From Akkermansiaceae bacterium UBA5020 (GTDB taxonomy: Bacteria; Verrucomicrobiota; Verrucomicrobiia; Verrucomicrobiales; DEV007): 56,294 nt of DNA. A program made the position numbers and the translations under genes. The notes beneath the pieces are model-generated. The model did not search any database. It was not told where the DNA came from and saw only the letters and a program-made list of their open reading frames with translations. Location: NCBI GenBank assembly GCA_002396885.1, contig DGXY01000044.1, forward strand, positions 1-56,294, written 5' to 3'. Shown piece after piece: positions 16,579-25,436 of the stretch; positions within the stretch are counted from its first letter, which is position 1; the number at the start of each line of letters is the position of its first letter.

Positions 16579-17577
16579 TCAGCCTCGCGACTCCTTCGCC
16601 CAAGCCTTACGAGCGGCCCGTTCATAAGGGCGGTGGTCGCGGAGGCGTTGTTCGAGGCGTTTGCGGAGACCGGCTTTGGCGGAGCCGTCCGATTTCCCGG
16701 CGGCCATGCGGATCGCGGTGGTGGTGATCAATTTGACGAGGCCTTTCACATCTTCAAGCGAGACGTATTCCTCCGCGATGCCCCGTTCGGGCGGGCAGTT
16801 GTGGTAGTTGCCGAGGAGGACGGAGATCCCGGCGGCGGGGATCCCGTAGAGATTCATCGCGGTGGCCTCGCAGGAACCTCCGTCGAGGAGAGCGCGCTGG
16901 TGCGGGATTTTCCCGGCAACAGCGGCGTCGAGAAGCTCGGCGGTGACGGCGTCGTCAAAGACGCTCGAGCGGTCGCCGACGCGGATGACGGGGCCTTTGC
17001 CTTGCTCCGCGCCACCGCGCGGGGCGCTTGTCTCGAGGGAGACGAATCGCACTCCGGCGGGGAGCGGCCAGCGTTTCGCGAGCTCGATCGATCCGACGAA
17101 GCCGACTTCCTCGGCGCGGGTGAAAAGTCCGTAGACAGTGGCTTCGGCCTGTTGCTCCTCGAGATCGGCGAACATCGCGAGAATCGCGGCGCAGCCGACG
17201 AGGTCGTCGCAGACACGTGCGTGGACGAGTCCCTCGCGGATTTCGAAGGGTCGCAATTGCCACATCCCGAAATCGCCGAACCACTCCACCGGATGCGTAG
17301 CGAGACGCTCTTCGGGGACGCCTCCGAGAAAGACGGGCTCTCCCGCATGACGGACCCAGCCGGGATGATCCATGTGCGCGGCGTAGGCGAGCTGCGGCTT
17401 CTTTCGTCCGCGCCGGTAGCAGGCGATGAGATTGCCGAAGGCATCGGCCTCGACCGAAACGTGCGGCAAACCCGCCAGTCGTTCGCGGATGAGCCGCGCG
17501 ACATGATACTCGTGGTAAGGAGCCGTCGGCGTGGAAAGCACGGCTCGGAGAAGGGAAACGAGGCGGGAGTGGCGCAT
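16579..17577 (-). CDS. M42-family metallo-aminopeptidase
   Basis: A 332-aa protein of the M42 (glutamyl/tetrahedral aminopeptidase) family. Metal and catalytic residues are in place: H68 and D70 in AAHMDHPGW, bridging D124 in ARVCDDLVG, the E156-E157 pair in TRAEEVGFVG, E182 in VSLETSAPRG (Asp in many members) and H259 in GNYHNC. Such enzymes remove N-terminal residues from peptides, often as 12-subunit tetrahedral complexes in the cytoplasm; no signal peptide is seen here. The ATG at 17577 is preferred over upstream starts because the family N-terminus LVSLLRAVLSTPTAPYHE follows directly. It is divergent from the SNF2 helicase gene across a 108-bp gap. Confidence 0.88.
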   Translation of the reverse strand: MRHSRLVSLLRAVLSTPTAPYHEYHVARLIRERLAGLPHVSVEADAFGNLIACYRRGRKKPQLAYAAHMDHPGWVRHAGEPVFLGGVPEERLATHPVEWFGDFGMWQLRPFEIREGLVHARVCDDLVGCAAILAMFADLEEQQAEATVYGLFTRAEEVGFVGSIELAKRWPLPAGVRFVSLETSAPRGGAEQGKGPVIRVGDRSSVFDDAVTAELLDAAVAGKIPHQRALLDGGSCEATAMNLYGIPAAGISVLLGNYHNCPPERGIAEEYVSLEDVKGLVKLITTTAIRMAAGKSDGSAKAGLRKRLEQRLRDHRPYERAARKAWAKESRG

Positions 17578-17644
17578 GGATCGAGGAGGGAATCTTTCGC
17601 CGGGAGACGGACTTTTGCAGCGATTTTGTGAAAGGCCCCTCCAT

Positions 17645-17673
17645 TTGCAATCGAGACCCTTTTCCCCTACCTC
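17645..17673 (+). promoter_or_regulatory. Candidate promoter of the SNF2 helicase gene
   Basis: TTGCAA (17645-17650) and TACCTC (17668-17673) are 17 bp apart. Transcription would start about 17680, giving a very short leader before the ATG at 17686. The -10 match is weak. Confidence 0.3.
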
Positions 17674-17685
17674 TAACGCCCCGCC

Positions 17686-20600
17686 ATGCCCCAGCCCGTC
17701 GAACTCAGCCGCCAATTCCTTTCCGACACCGGTGGGTGGAAGGAAATGAAGGAGGCGCGCGCCATCCATGCGGCGGGTCGCGTGAGCGGCGCGGTCTATC
17801 GCGGCGGCCTCCTCGAAGCCGAGGTGCGCGAGGGCGCGAAGACGCTGAAGGTCCGTCTCGAGATCCGCTCTCGGACCGATGTGGTGAACCATTGCCCCTG
17901 CTTCCGCGCGCGGCGCGACGGCATCATCTGCGCCCATGCCCTCGCCGCCGGACTCGAAGTGCTCGAGCCGACCGCTCCGAAATCGGAAACGAGGTCTTCA
18001 CAGGGTGCCGCCTCCCCGGCCATCGCCGCAACGGCGAAGACGCCCCTGCATCCCGACTGGCCGACCTGCACGGAAGAGGCCGAAGACGGCGCGATCCCCG
18101 CGTCGCTGCATCTCGTGATCGCTCCGAATCTCGCCGCCGCCTGGGAAAAAGGCCGTCTTACCGTGGGAGTTGAGATTTCCCGCGAAGGCGGGCGCGGTCT
18201 GCTGCGCTCGCTGCCGGCCAAGTCGCGCCTCTTTCTCGACGCGGGCGATGCGGCGCTCTTCCGCTTGTTGCAGGAACTCTCCCCGACGGAGGTTCCGGGT
18301 GCGCTCCTCCTCGGGACGGAGGATCTTTCGCGCCTCTTCGCAGCGATCCCGGGTCATCCCGGACTCACCCTAGGCAAAGCGGGGCCGCTCCACGTCTCGC
18401 ACCGCCCCCTGCGCCCGCTCTTGATGCGGAGCGGAGGCCTGCGCTTCCAGGCCGGATGGGCGAAGGGCGTCGTGCCGCTGGTAAGTTCGGCGGGCAGTTG
18501 GGCCTTTGACGGAAAGGACACCCTGCAACCCGTCGCCCACGGCCTCGAGGACGCGGTCGACCTGCTCACCAAGGGCATCACGGTCAATGGCGCGGGCTTT
18601 CCCGAACGTTTTGCCGCCTGGCGTCTTCATCTCGATACAGGCGGGATCGAGGTCTCGCGGGCCACGCCGATAGTGCGTTTGTTCGTCGAGGGATCGCTCA
18701 ATCATCTCGATGTGGATCTCGTTTTTCTTTATGGCGAGAAGGAAGTGCCCGCCGCGGCGGACCGACCCGCCGTGTGGGAGGAGGGCGGGCGTCTCCTCCT
18801 CGCCGACACCACCGCGGAGCGTGCCGCCATCGCAGAAATTGAGGCCGCCGGTTTTGCACGGCGTGGAGAAGGCGGGCGATTCGTGTTGAAGGAAAAGGAA
18901 GCAATCCTGCAGTTTCTCGCTCACGGGTATCCCGCCTTCCAGCGTCGCTGGGAGACGCGCCCGGGCGAGCGATTCGAGCACGCCCTCGGCCAGGTCGAGC
19001 CGATCGTGCCGACGATGGCCTTCCGCTCCAGCGGGGAGGATTGGTTCGCGCTCGAGGTGGGCTTCGCGACGCCCTCGGGCGAGACCGTGTCGCGCCAGGA
19101 GATCCAGCGCCTCCTCGAATCGGGGCGACTCGGGAAAGCCGGGGCGAAAGGAAAGATCGCCGTGCTCGATCCGCGTTTTGCCGGGGACCTCGGCGAGATC
19201 CTCAACGACTGCGAGCCGCAGCAGATCCAGCCGGGCACCTACCGCATCGATCAATCGCAGGCCGGCTACCTGCGCGAGACCGTGGCCGACGCCGGACTCA
19301 CCACCACCGGCGAGCTGCCCTGGCAATCGGGCGGGGAACGGATCGAATTCTACGAACTGAGCGAGACCCTCGCCGCGACCTTGCGTCCCTACCAGCGCGA
19401 GGGTGTGAAATGGATGCAGGGGCTCGCCTCGCAAGGCATGGGCGGCATCCTCGCCGACGACATGGGCCTCGGGAAAACGCTGCAAACGCTTTCCTTCCTC
19501 TATTCGGTGGGCGGACGTTCCCTCGTCGTTTGTCCTTCCTCGTTGGTCTACAACTGGGTCGCCGAGGCGGAGAAATTCACTCCCGAGCTGAAGGCCGTTG
19601 CGATCGAAGGTCCCGACCGGGAGAAGACCCTGACAGAACATCACGACGCCGATCTTTTCGTGACGAGCTACGCCCTCCTCCGGCGCGACGAGGCGATCTG
19701 GCGTGAGCGCGAGTTCGACGTCGTCATTCTCGACGAAGCCCAGCACATCAAGAATCCCGAGGCTCAGGTGAGCCAGGCGGCCCATCGCCTGCGCGGCACG
19801 CATCGTTTCGCCCTCACCGGCACGCCGGTGGAGAACTCGGTGCAGGATCTCTGGTCGATCGCGCGTTTTGCCCTCCCCGGCTACCTCGGGAATCGCGAAC
19901 GCTTCAGCGAGCGCTTCGTGAAACCGCTCTCGGCGAACGAACCGCCCGCCGCGGTGCGCGAACGGCTCTCGCGCCGCCTCCGTCCCGTCGTGCTGAGGCG
20001 TCTCAAGAGCGAAGTCGCTCGCGACCTGCCCGAAAAGATCGAGCAGGTCGTCTATTGTGACCTGAAGCCAAAGCAGCGCGAGGTCTATTCCAAGCTCCTC
20101 CGCGAGAGCAAGGCCTCCCTCCTCGAAGCCGAGGGTGGGAAGAAACGCATGCTCGCCCTCACCGCCCTGCTGCGCCTGCGCCAGACCTGCTGCGACCTGC
20201 GTCTTCTCGGCCTGCAGGGACTCGAGGAGGACGAAGCCTCGGTGAAAGCCGAAGTCCTCGGTGAGCTGCTCGACGAAGCGGTCGAGGGAGGGCATCGCGT
20301 CCTCGTCTTCAGCCAGTTCGTGGGCATGCTGCAGTTGCTCGTAGGCGAACTCGCGACCAAGCGAATCGACTTCTGTTATCTCGACGGCTCGACGAAAGAC
20401 CGCGCCTCCGTCGTGAAGCGTTTCCAGTCGGGAGCCGCGCCCGTCTTCCTCATCAGCCTGAAGGCCGGCGGGGTCGGCCTGAACCTCACCGCCGCCGACA
20501 CCGTCATCCACGTCGATCCGTGGTGGAACCCCGCCGTCGAAGCCCAGGCGACCGACCGTGCCCACCGCATCGGGCAGGACCGCGTCGTGACGAGCTACAA

Positions 20601-20736
20601 ACTCATCACCCGCGACACCGTGGAGGAGAAAATCCTCTCATTGCAACAACGCAAGCGCACCCTCACCGAATCGCTCCTCGCCGAGGCGGGTGACGCTCAT
20701 TTGTCCGAGGGCGAGCTGATGAGTTTGTTCGATTGA
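17686..20736 (+). CDS. SWIM zinc-finger SNF2/Rad54-family helicase-like ATPase
   Basis: A 1016-aa protein. A SWIM zinc finger near the N-terminus has C70, C72, C82 and H84 (HCPC...ICAH). A middle region of about 450 residues has no motif I recognise. The C-terminal half is a complete SNF2 ATPase: Walker A DMGLGKT near 592-598, DEAQHIKNPE near 683, FALTGTPVENS, then YLDGSTKDR, LKAGGVGLNLTAAD and QATDRAHRIGQ of the second lobe. Bacterial SWIM-SNF2 proteins move along double-stranded DNA or remodel protein-DNA complexes without strand separation; RapA is a distant relative. It stands alone with its own candidate promoter. Whether it serves repair, transcription or defence cannot be told; neighbours are metabolic. 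Confidence 0.93.
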   Translation: MPQPVELSRQFLSDTGGWKEMKEARAIHAAGRVSGAVYRGGLLEAEVREGAKTLKVRLEIRSRTDVVNHCPCFRARRDGIICAHALAAGLEVLEPTAPKSETRSSQGAASPAIAATAKTPLHPDWPTCTEEAEDGAIPASLHLVIAPNLAAAWEKGRLTVGVEISREGGRGLLRSLPAKSRLFLDAGDAALFRLLQELSPTEVPGALLLGTEDLSRLFAAIPGHPGLTLGKAGPLHVSHRPLRPLLMRSGGLRFQAGWAKGVVPLVSSAGSWAFDGKDTLQPVAHGLEDAVDLLTKGITVNGAGFPERFAAWRLHLDTGGIEVSRATPIVRLFVEGSLNHLDVDLVFLYGEKEVPAAADRPAVWEEGGRLLLADTTAERAAIAEIEAAGFARRGEGGRFVLKEKEAILQFLAHGYPAFQRRWETRPGERFEHALGQVEPIVPTMAFRSSGEDWFALEVGFATPSGETVSRQEIQRLLESGRLGKAGAKGKIAVLDPRFAGDLGEILNDCEPQQIQPGTYRIDQSQAGYLRETVADAGLTTTGELPWQSGGERIEFYELSETLAATLRPYQREGVKWMQGLASQGMGGILADDMGLGKTLQTLSFLYSVGGRSLVVCPSSLVYNWVAEAEKFTPELKAVAIEGPDREKTLTEHHDADLFVTSYALLRRDEAIWREREFDVVILDEAQHIKNPEAQVSQAAHRLRGTHRFALTGTPVENSVQDLWSIARFALPGYLGNRERFSERFVKPLSANEPPAAVRERLSRRLRPVVLRRLKSEVARDLPEKIEQVVYCDLKPKQREVYSKLLRESKASLLEAEGGKKRMLALTALLRLRQTCCDLRLLGLQGLEEDEASVKAEVLGELLDEAVEGGHRVLVFSQFVGMLQLLVGELATKRIDFCYLDGSTKDRASVVKRFQSGAAPVFLISLKAGGVGLNLTAADTVIHVDPWWNPAVEAQATDRAHRIGQDRVVTSYKLITRDTVEEKILSLQQRKRTLTESLLAEAGDAHLSEGELMSLFD

Positions 20737-20764
20737 AACGGGGACGCGCAGGTGTCAGGTCTCT

Positions 20765-22111
20765 TCATCCCGTACCGCCAAGCCAGCTCCAGACCAGGGC
20801 CGCGACGCAGGCAATGATGAGGGAAATGCTCACCCATCCTCCGATGCGCGACCATTTTCCCAACCTTCCTTCCCCGACAATCGACCCATCGTTCGCCAAC
20901 AGTTGCAGAGCGATGACATGGAGCGGCAGCAGCAGGGCGTTGACCACCTGACTGGCGTAAATGAGCGGAATCAACGGCAATCCAGGCACTGAAACGACAC
21001 TCACCGCCGCTACCGTGAGCACGACGAACGCTGTGTAAAAAAGCTGGAAGTGATGCGAATCGAGGTCAAGAGATGCCGGTTCTCCCGCTCCTTCGGCGAT
21101 TGAATAGGAGGTGGCGATCGGAACAATCGCGGCGGCCAGCAACGAGGCCCCGAGAAGACCGGCGCCAAACAAGACCGTGGCGAATCGTCCGGCGAGGGGC
21201 TTAAGGGCGCTCGCCGCGTCACCGGCATCGACGATGTGGATTCCGGCCTTGTTCAGCGTCGCCGCGCAGGCCACGGAGATGGCGAGCCCGATCACGCCGG
21301 TCAGGACGGAGCCGATCACCACGTCCACCCGTGCCCAACGCAGGTTTTGCAGCGAAATCTTCTTGTCCACCGCATAGGACTGGATGAACGCTAGGCCCCA
21401 GGGCGCGAGGGTCGTCCCCAGCGCCGCGGCGATCGCGACCCATTCCGCCGGGCTTGCGGGCAGGTGCGGGATGAGAGAGTGGTGAATTACTTTTTCCCAG
21501 TCCGGCTCCGCGAGCAGGCCATCCACGATGTAGAGCGCCAGCGTCGATGAAATCACGAGGAGGACCTGTTCCACGCGATGGAACGACCCGAGGACGACCA
21601 CGAGCGAGATCAAGAGGCCCGCGACCGGGGCGCTGATCCATGAGGGAAGGCCGATCAATCCGCCTGCGGCCGAGATCCCGGCATATTCCGCGCAGATCGT
21701 CCCGAAATTCGCGATGAGAAGTCCTCCGACGGCGACATATCCGGCTCGATGTCCCCATTTCTCGCGGACGATGCCGACAAAGCCCTTTCCGGTGGTCGCT
21801 CCGATCCGCATCGCCATGAGATGGAACTGGACCAGCATCACTGTCGAAACCGGGATGATCCAGAGCAGCGAGTATCCGAACTCGGCGCCGAGAACGGAGT
21901 AGGTGGTGATGCCCGCCGGATCATCGTCGGAAAGCCCCGCCAAAAGTCCCGGGCCAAGCACCGCCAAAAACGCAATCCAGGCCCCCCGTCCCGAGGCGAT
22001 GAAGCTGGCGAAGCGCAGGCCGATTCCGCGCTGGTGATGGGCGACCGCGTGAGGCGGAACCCCGACCTTCTTTTGCCTGACCCGCGCCGCGTGTTTTAGA
22101 GCCTTATGCAT
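20765..22111 (-). CDS. NRAMP-family divalent metal transporter, non-canonical metal site
   Basis: A 448-aa membrane protein with about eleven hydrophobic helices. The first-helix motif, DPGN in standard manganese/iron NRAMPs, reads DPAG (64-67) inside DDDPAGITTYS, and the helix-6 MPH motif reads APW (236-238) inside LGTTLAPWGLAF. The metal-coordinating methionine is therefore absent, as in magnesium-transporting and other atypical NRAMP-like groups, so the usual MntH label would be unsafe. The N-terminus before the first helix is long and basic. It converges with the SNF2 gene and is divergent from the autotransporter. Codon use looks less GC-biased than in the neighbours by eye. I saw no yybP-ykoY riboswitch upstream. 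Confidence 0.85.
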   Translation of the reverse strand: MHKALKHAARVRQKKVGVPPHAVAHHQRGIGLRFASFIASGRGAWIAFLAVLGPGLLAGLSDDDPAGITTYSVLGAEFGYSLLWIIPVSTVMLVQFHLMAMRIGATTGKGFVGIVREKWGHRAGYVAVGGLLIANFGTICAEYAGISAAGGLIGLPSWISAPVAGLLISLVVVLGSFHRVEQVLLVISSTLALYIVDGLLAEPDWEKVIHHSLIPHLPASPAEWVAIAAALGTTLAPWGLAFIQSYAVDKKISLQNLRWARVDVVIGSVLTGVIGLAISVACAATLNKAGIHIVDAGDAASALKPLAGRFATVLFGAGLLGASLLAAAIVPIATSYSIAEGAGEPASLDLDSHHFQLFYTAFVVLTVAAVSVVSVPGLPLIPLIYASQVVNALLLPLHVIALQLLANDGSIVGEGRLGKWSRIGGWVSISLIIACVAALVWSWLGGTG

Positions 22112-22576
22112 GGGCTACCAAGGCTTTTTGCGATTGTGCCGGGCCACCGGGCTCTCGAATTCGTCTCAAAGGATTCTGATTCTGAGAGGAACTTCGGGCA
22201 ATCATCCCGCACGGCAATGCCGGGAATCGGGGCGGTGAACGAATTTCGCATCAAGAACGGTGGCGTCGGAAGCGGGATAGAGCGCTGGCTCATGAGTGGT
22301 GGAATCGCGCGACGGCTTCGTTCCTCTTCATTCCCTGGCATTGGACATCTGCGTGGGGAGAATTTGAAACACGGGTCAGCACGGCCTCGCTGCGTTCAAG
22401 GGATGGGGGAAGGGAGGCGATCCCTTGTTCCGATCCGGTCAGCCAAAGGTAGTAATACTCCCCATACCCGACAGGGCAACGGAGCTTCATATTCGAACGG
22501 TGGGCAGGTCCAGTTCCTGATCATCGCGAAGGGAAATCGATTGGTATCCTCGAAATCCCAGACAAAACACCATCCG
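22112..22576. other. 465-bp divergent intergenic region with no gene
   Basis: The frame of the autotransporter stays open through this region, but the stretch codes for an unstructured, charged sequence ahead of the real signal peptide, so it is read as non-coding. It must hold the promoters of the NRAMP and autotransporter genes. The only local pattern noted is an odd palindrome AGTA-A-TACT at 22451-22459 within GGTAGTAATACTCCCC, a possible regulator site. No riboswitch or small RNA is recognised. Base composition looks lower in GC than the window average. Confidence 0.5.
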
Positions 22577-25270
22577 ATGAGAGCGCAGCTATTTCTGAAA
22601 ACCGTGCGGAACAAGGGTCTGCAAATTTCACTTGGGCTGAGCATCGCAACGGTGGCCCTTTCGCTGCCGCAACCGCTCATGGCGCAAGGCGTGGATTTGG
22701 GCACCGCCCAAGACTTTGTCGTGCTGGCAGGGGCCGGCATCACCAATACAGGCTCGACCACGCTCTTCGGCAATGTGGGAACCCACCCGACCCCGAGCAT
22801 CACCGGCTTCAACACGGTCACCTTGGATGGGGTGATTCATGGTGACAATGCCGTCTCTCAGCAGGCGAAACTTGACCTGCTGACCGCATACAATGATGCG
22901 GCCGGGCGACCCGCCCCCCCGGCAAACACCTATGCTCCGATCTTTGATCTGGGCGGTCTGACACTGATCCCGGGAGTCTACAACGACCCCACCTCGTTCG
23001 AGATCACCGGGGTCCTGACGCTCGATGGCCAGGGAAGCCCGGACTCCGTCTGGATCTTTCAGACCGGCTCGACCCTGCTGACGGCTTCGAACAGCTCCAT
23101 TTCGCTGATCAACGGAGCGGACGCCTGCAACATCTTCTGGCAGGTGGGCAGCTCCGCGACATTGGGTACGGGCACGGATTTCGCGGGCACCATCATGGCG
23201 CTCACCTCCATCACGTTGAATACCGGAGCCACGGTGGACGGCAGGGCGTTGGCCTTGAATGGCGCGGTTACGATGGACGGCAATACCGTCCTGCGATCCA
23301 TCTGTGATTTGGTCGTCGACGGGACGACGACGATCACCTTGCCGATTTCGATCGACACCATTTCAATGGACGACGACAGCGCTCTATTGCTGTCCAGCAG
23401 CCTGACAGTGACCGACGGCGGTTTTCATGTGGCAAGTGGTCAGGCCACTATTTCGGGGGGCACTGTCATCGTGCCGGGAGATTTCACCAAGACGGGGGTG
23501 GGTGCGCTCGACGCCGACACCTTGCTGAAGGTCGGGGGCATCGCAAACGTCAGTCAGGGAACCTTGCTTGTGAGCGCGGAACTTCAGGCGGATCGGGTTA
23601 ATGTGTTGCCTGAGGCCGGTCTCGGGGGAGGTGGCTTGATCATTGGCAATGTTTTCAATTCCGGCCTCGTCGCGCCCGGCGATCTGCCGAAGTCCTCGCT
23701 CGGATCCAGCAGCCAAATCGGGACCCTGTCGCTCCTCGGAGATTACACGCAGACCAGCAACGGAGCCTTGCAGATCGAGATTGCGGGCCCGAACCAAAAG
23801 GATCGCCTGATCGTCAGCGAAACCGCCCGGTTGGCCGGCACCCTGGACGTCCGCACCGTGGGCGGTCAACGCTTGGAATACGGGGACCGATATCCCATTC
23901 TTGAGGCGGGATCCATCAACGGGGCCTTTGGCAGGATCCTGATGCCAGAGCCCGAACTGCGGGGAAGGTTCCTGAACAACGGCCGGTCCGGCATCCTGCT
24001 GGTCGCACCGATCAGCTACACTCTGGTCGCCCGGACGCCCAACGAGAGCCGTATCGGCCAAGCTCTGGACACATGGATCGGAAGGGAACGCGGCGACATC
24101 GGCGCCGCCACTCTCTCGCTGGATCTGTTGAAGGCGGAAGAATATCCCGCCGCGTTCGAAGCCATCGCGCCCAGTTTTCATGGAGGAGCCATGAACACCA
24201 CGATCGAATTGAGCCACAACCAAGGACAGCTGCTCTTCCAGCAATTGAGTTCACGAAGACTGGGACGGATGAGGTCGGATCGAAACGGGGGTGCCGATGA
24301 TGATTCTGGTGCGCGCATCACGGATGATGGATCCGGCAAGCGGGTCGTGGATGATTCGCAAAGCCACTCAGGCGGTTCGTTCGGAGGAAAAGAGGTGCGG
24401 TTGGAAACGGCGCCGGCTCCTTGGGAGATCGACCCCGATGGATGGAACCTCTGGGTCTTGGGCAGCGGCCTGTATTCCGAAGGTGGAATGGGACTGACTC
24501 CCGGCGATGACTTCGAAAGCGGCACTTTCATGGTCGGAGCCGACCGTGCGGTAACAGAATTCCTCGCATTGGGCCTGTTCACCAGCTATCAGGACGGCCG
24601 CGGAGACTACGACAATGGCGGGAGCACGGATCTGGAGTCCGTTCGGGTGGGAGCCTACGCGGCGCTCGACTTCGAGGGGTTCTATGCCAGCGGTGCCGCC
24701 GGGGTCGGCACGACCGATTACCACACGAAGCGACCGATCCAATGGGCGACTTTGGATCGTACGGCTTGGAGCGACACGGATGGGTCTGAGTATTTTGCGA
24801 TGCTGGGAACGGGGTATGATTTCCACGCCGGGAATTTCACCTTCGGTCCAGCGGTTAGCGCACAATACACCCACCTGAAAATGGATGGTTTCACCGAGCG
24901 GGGGGCCGACAGCCTGAATCTCAGAGTGCGTGACTTCAACGGCGAGAGTCTCCGGTCTTATCTCGGGGGCCGTATCGCCTACGCTCATCGGGTGAATCCC
25001 GACTTCACTGTGATCCCCGAGTTGCGGGCGTTCTGGCAGCACGAACACCTCGACGAAGGCACGGGCATTCCCGCCGAACTGAATGGGGGCAATGGCCCGG
25101 GATTCAATTACTTCACAGAAGGTGGCGACGATAATGCGGTCTATGCCGGAGCCGGAGTCTCCATGCGGATCGGCGACAGCCTGACCCTGAGCACCTTTTA
25201 TCACGCCGACTTCGGGAGCGAGGAGGACACGCAAAACAGCGTCTCCATCAGTGCGAGCTGGGGCTTCTGA
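22577..25270 (+). CDS. DUF3494 (ice-binding-like) autotransporter
   Basis: An 897-aa protein. The signal region runs MRAQLFLKTVRNKGLQ to about PLMAQ (residue 37), of the extended type seen in autotransporters. Residues 38-242 form a DUF3494 domain: LGTAQDFVVLAGAGITNTG, NVGTHP, DSVWIFQTGSTL, CNIFWQVGSSATLG and FAGTIMA are its landmarks. A passenger helix of short repeats follows (GLVAPGD and similar autotransporter-associated motifs), then an Asp-rich linker, then a C-terminal beta-barrel from about 623, ending in the aromatic SVSISASWGF needed for insertion by the BAM complex. DUF3494 proteins bind ice or act as adhesins; a surface adhesin with possible ice-surface binding is inferred. Isolated gene. 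Confidence 0.9.
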   Translation: MRAQLFLKTVRNKGLQISLGLSIATVALSLPQPLMAQGVDLGTAQDFVVLAGAGITNTGSTTLFGNVGTHPTPSITGFNTVTLDGVIHGDNAVSQQAKLDLLTAYNDAAGRPAPPANTYAPIFDLGGLTLIPGVYNDPTSFEITGVLTLDGQGSPDSVWIFQTGSTLLTASNSSISLINGADACNIFWQVGSSATLGTGTDFAGTIMALTSITLNTGATVDGRALALNGAVTMDGNTVLRSICDLVVDGTTTITLPISIDTISMDDDSALLLSSSLTVTDGGFHVASGQATISGGTVIVPGDFTKTGVGALDADTLLKVGGIANVSQGTLLVSAELQADRVNVLPEAGLGGGGLIIGNVFNSGLVAPGDLPKSSLGSSSQIGTLSLLGDYTQTSNGALQIEIAGPNQKDRLIVSETARLAGTLDVRTVGGQRLEYGDRYPILEAGSINGAFGRILMPEPELRGRFLNNGRSGILLVAPISYTLVARTPNESRIGQALDTWIGRERGDIGAATLSLDLLKAEEYPAAFEAIAPSFHGGAMNTTIELSHNQGQLLFQQLSSRRLGRMRSDRNGGADDDSGARITDDGSGKRVVDDSQSHSGGSFGGKEVRLETAPAPWEIDPDGWNLWVLGSGLYSEGGMGLTPGDDFESGTFMVGADRAVTEFLALGLFTSYQDGRGDYDNGGSTDLESVRVGAYAALDFEGFYASGAAGVGTTDYHTKRPIQWATLDRTAWSDTDGSEYFAMLGTGYDFHAGNFTFGPAVSAQYTHLKMDGFTERGADSLNLRVRDFNGESLRSYLGGRIAYAHRVNPDFTVIPELRAFWQHEHLDEGTGIPAELNGGNGPGFNYFTEGGDDNAVYAGAGVSMRIGDSLTLSTFYHADFGSEEDTQNSVSISASWGF

Positions 25271-25436
25271 GCTTGCTCTTTCCGGCTCCCTTTGCGGCCC
25301 CGGACTTATCTCTCTAAAAGGGGCAAAGGCATGGCCGGGCTGCCGCAGGCAAGGAATTCCGGTTACAGATCACCCGGGCATGGGAAGCGAGGCCCAACCC
25401 CTGTCACCGTGCGAATTGGAGCTCCTCAATCTCCCC

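Noticed and set aside
18370..20565. A 731-codon open frame antisense to the SNF2 gene
   Set aside because: No family-like sequence; the plus-strand frame has every SNF2 motif. High GC leaves long antisense frames open.
22112..22300. A yybP-ykoY manganese riboswitch before the NRAMP gene
   Set aside because: The conserved loop sequences of that riboswitch were not found on the minus strand.
22106..22576. Upstream extension of the autotransporter reading frame
   Set aside because: The extension is polar and precedes a clear signal peptide starting at 22577.
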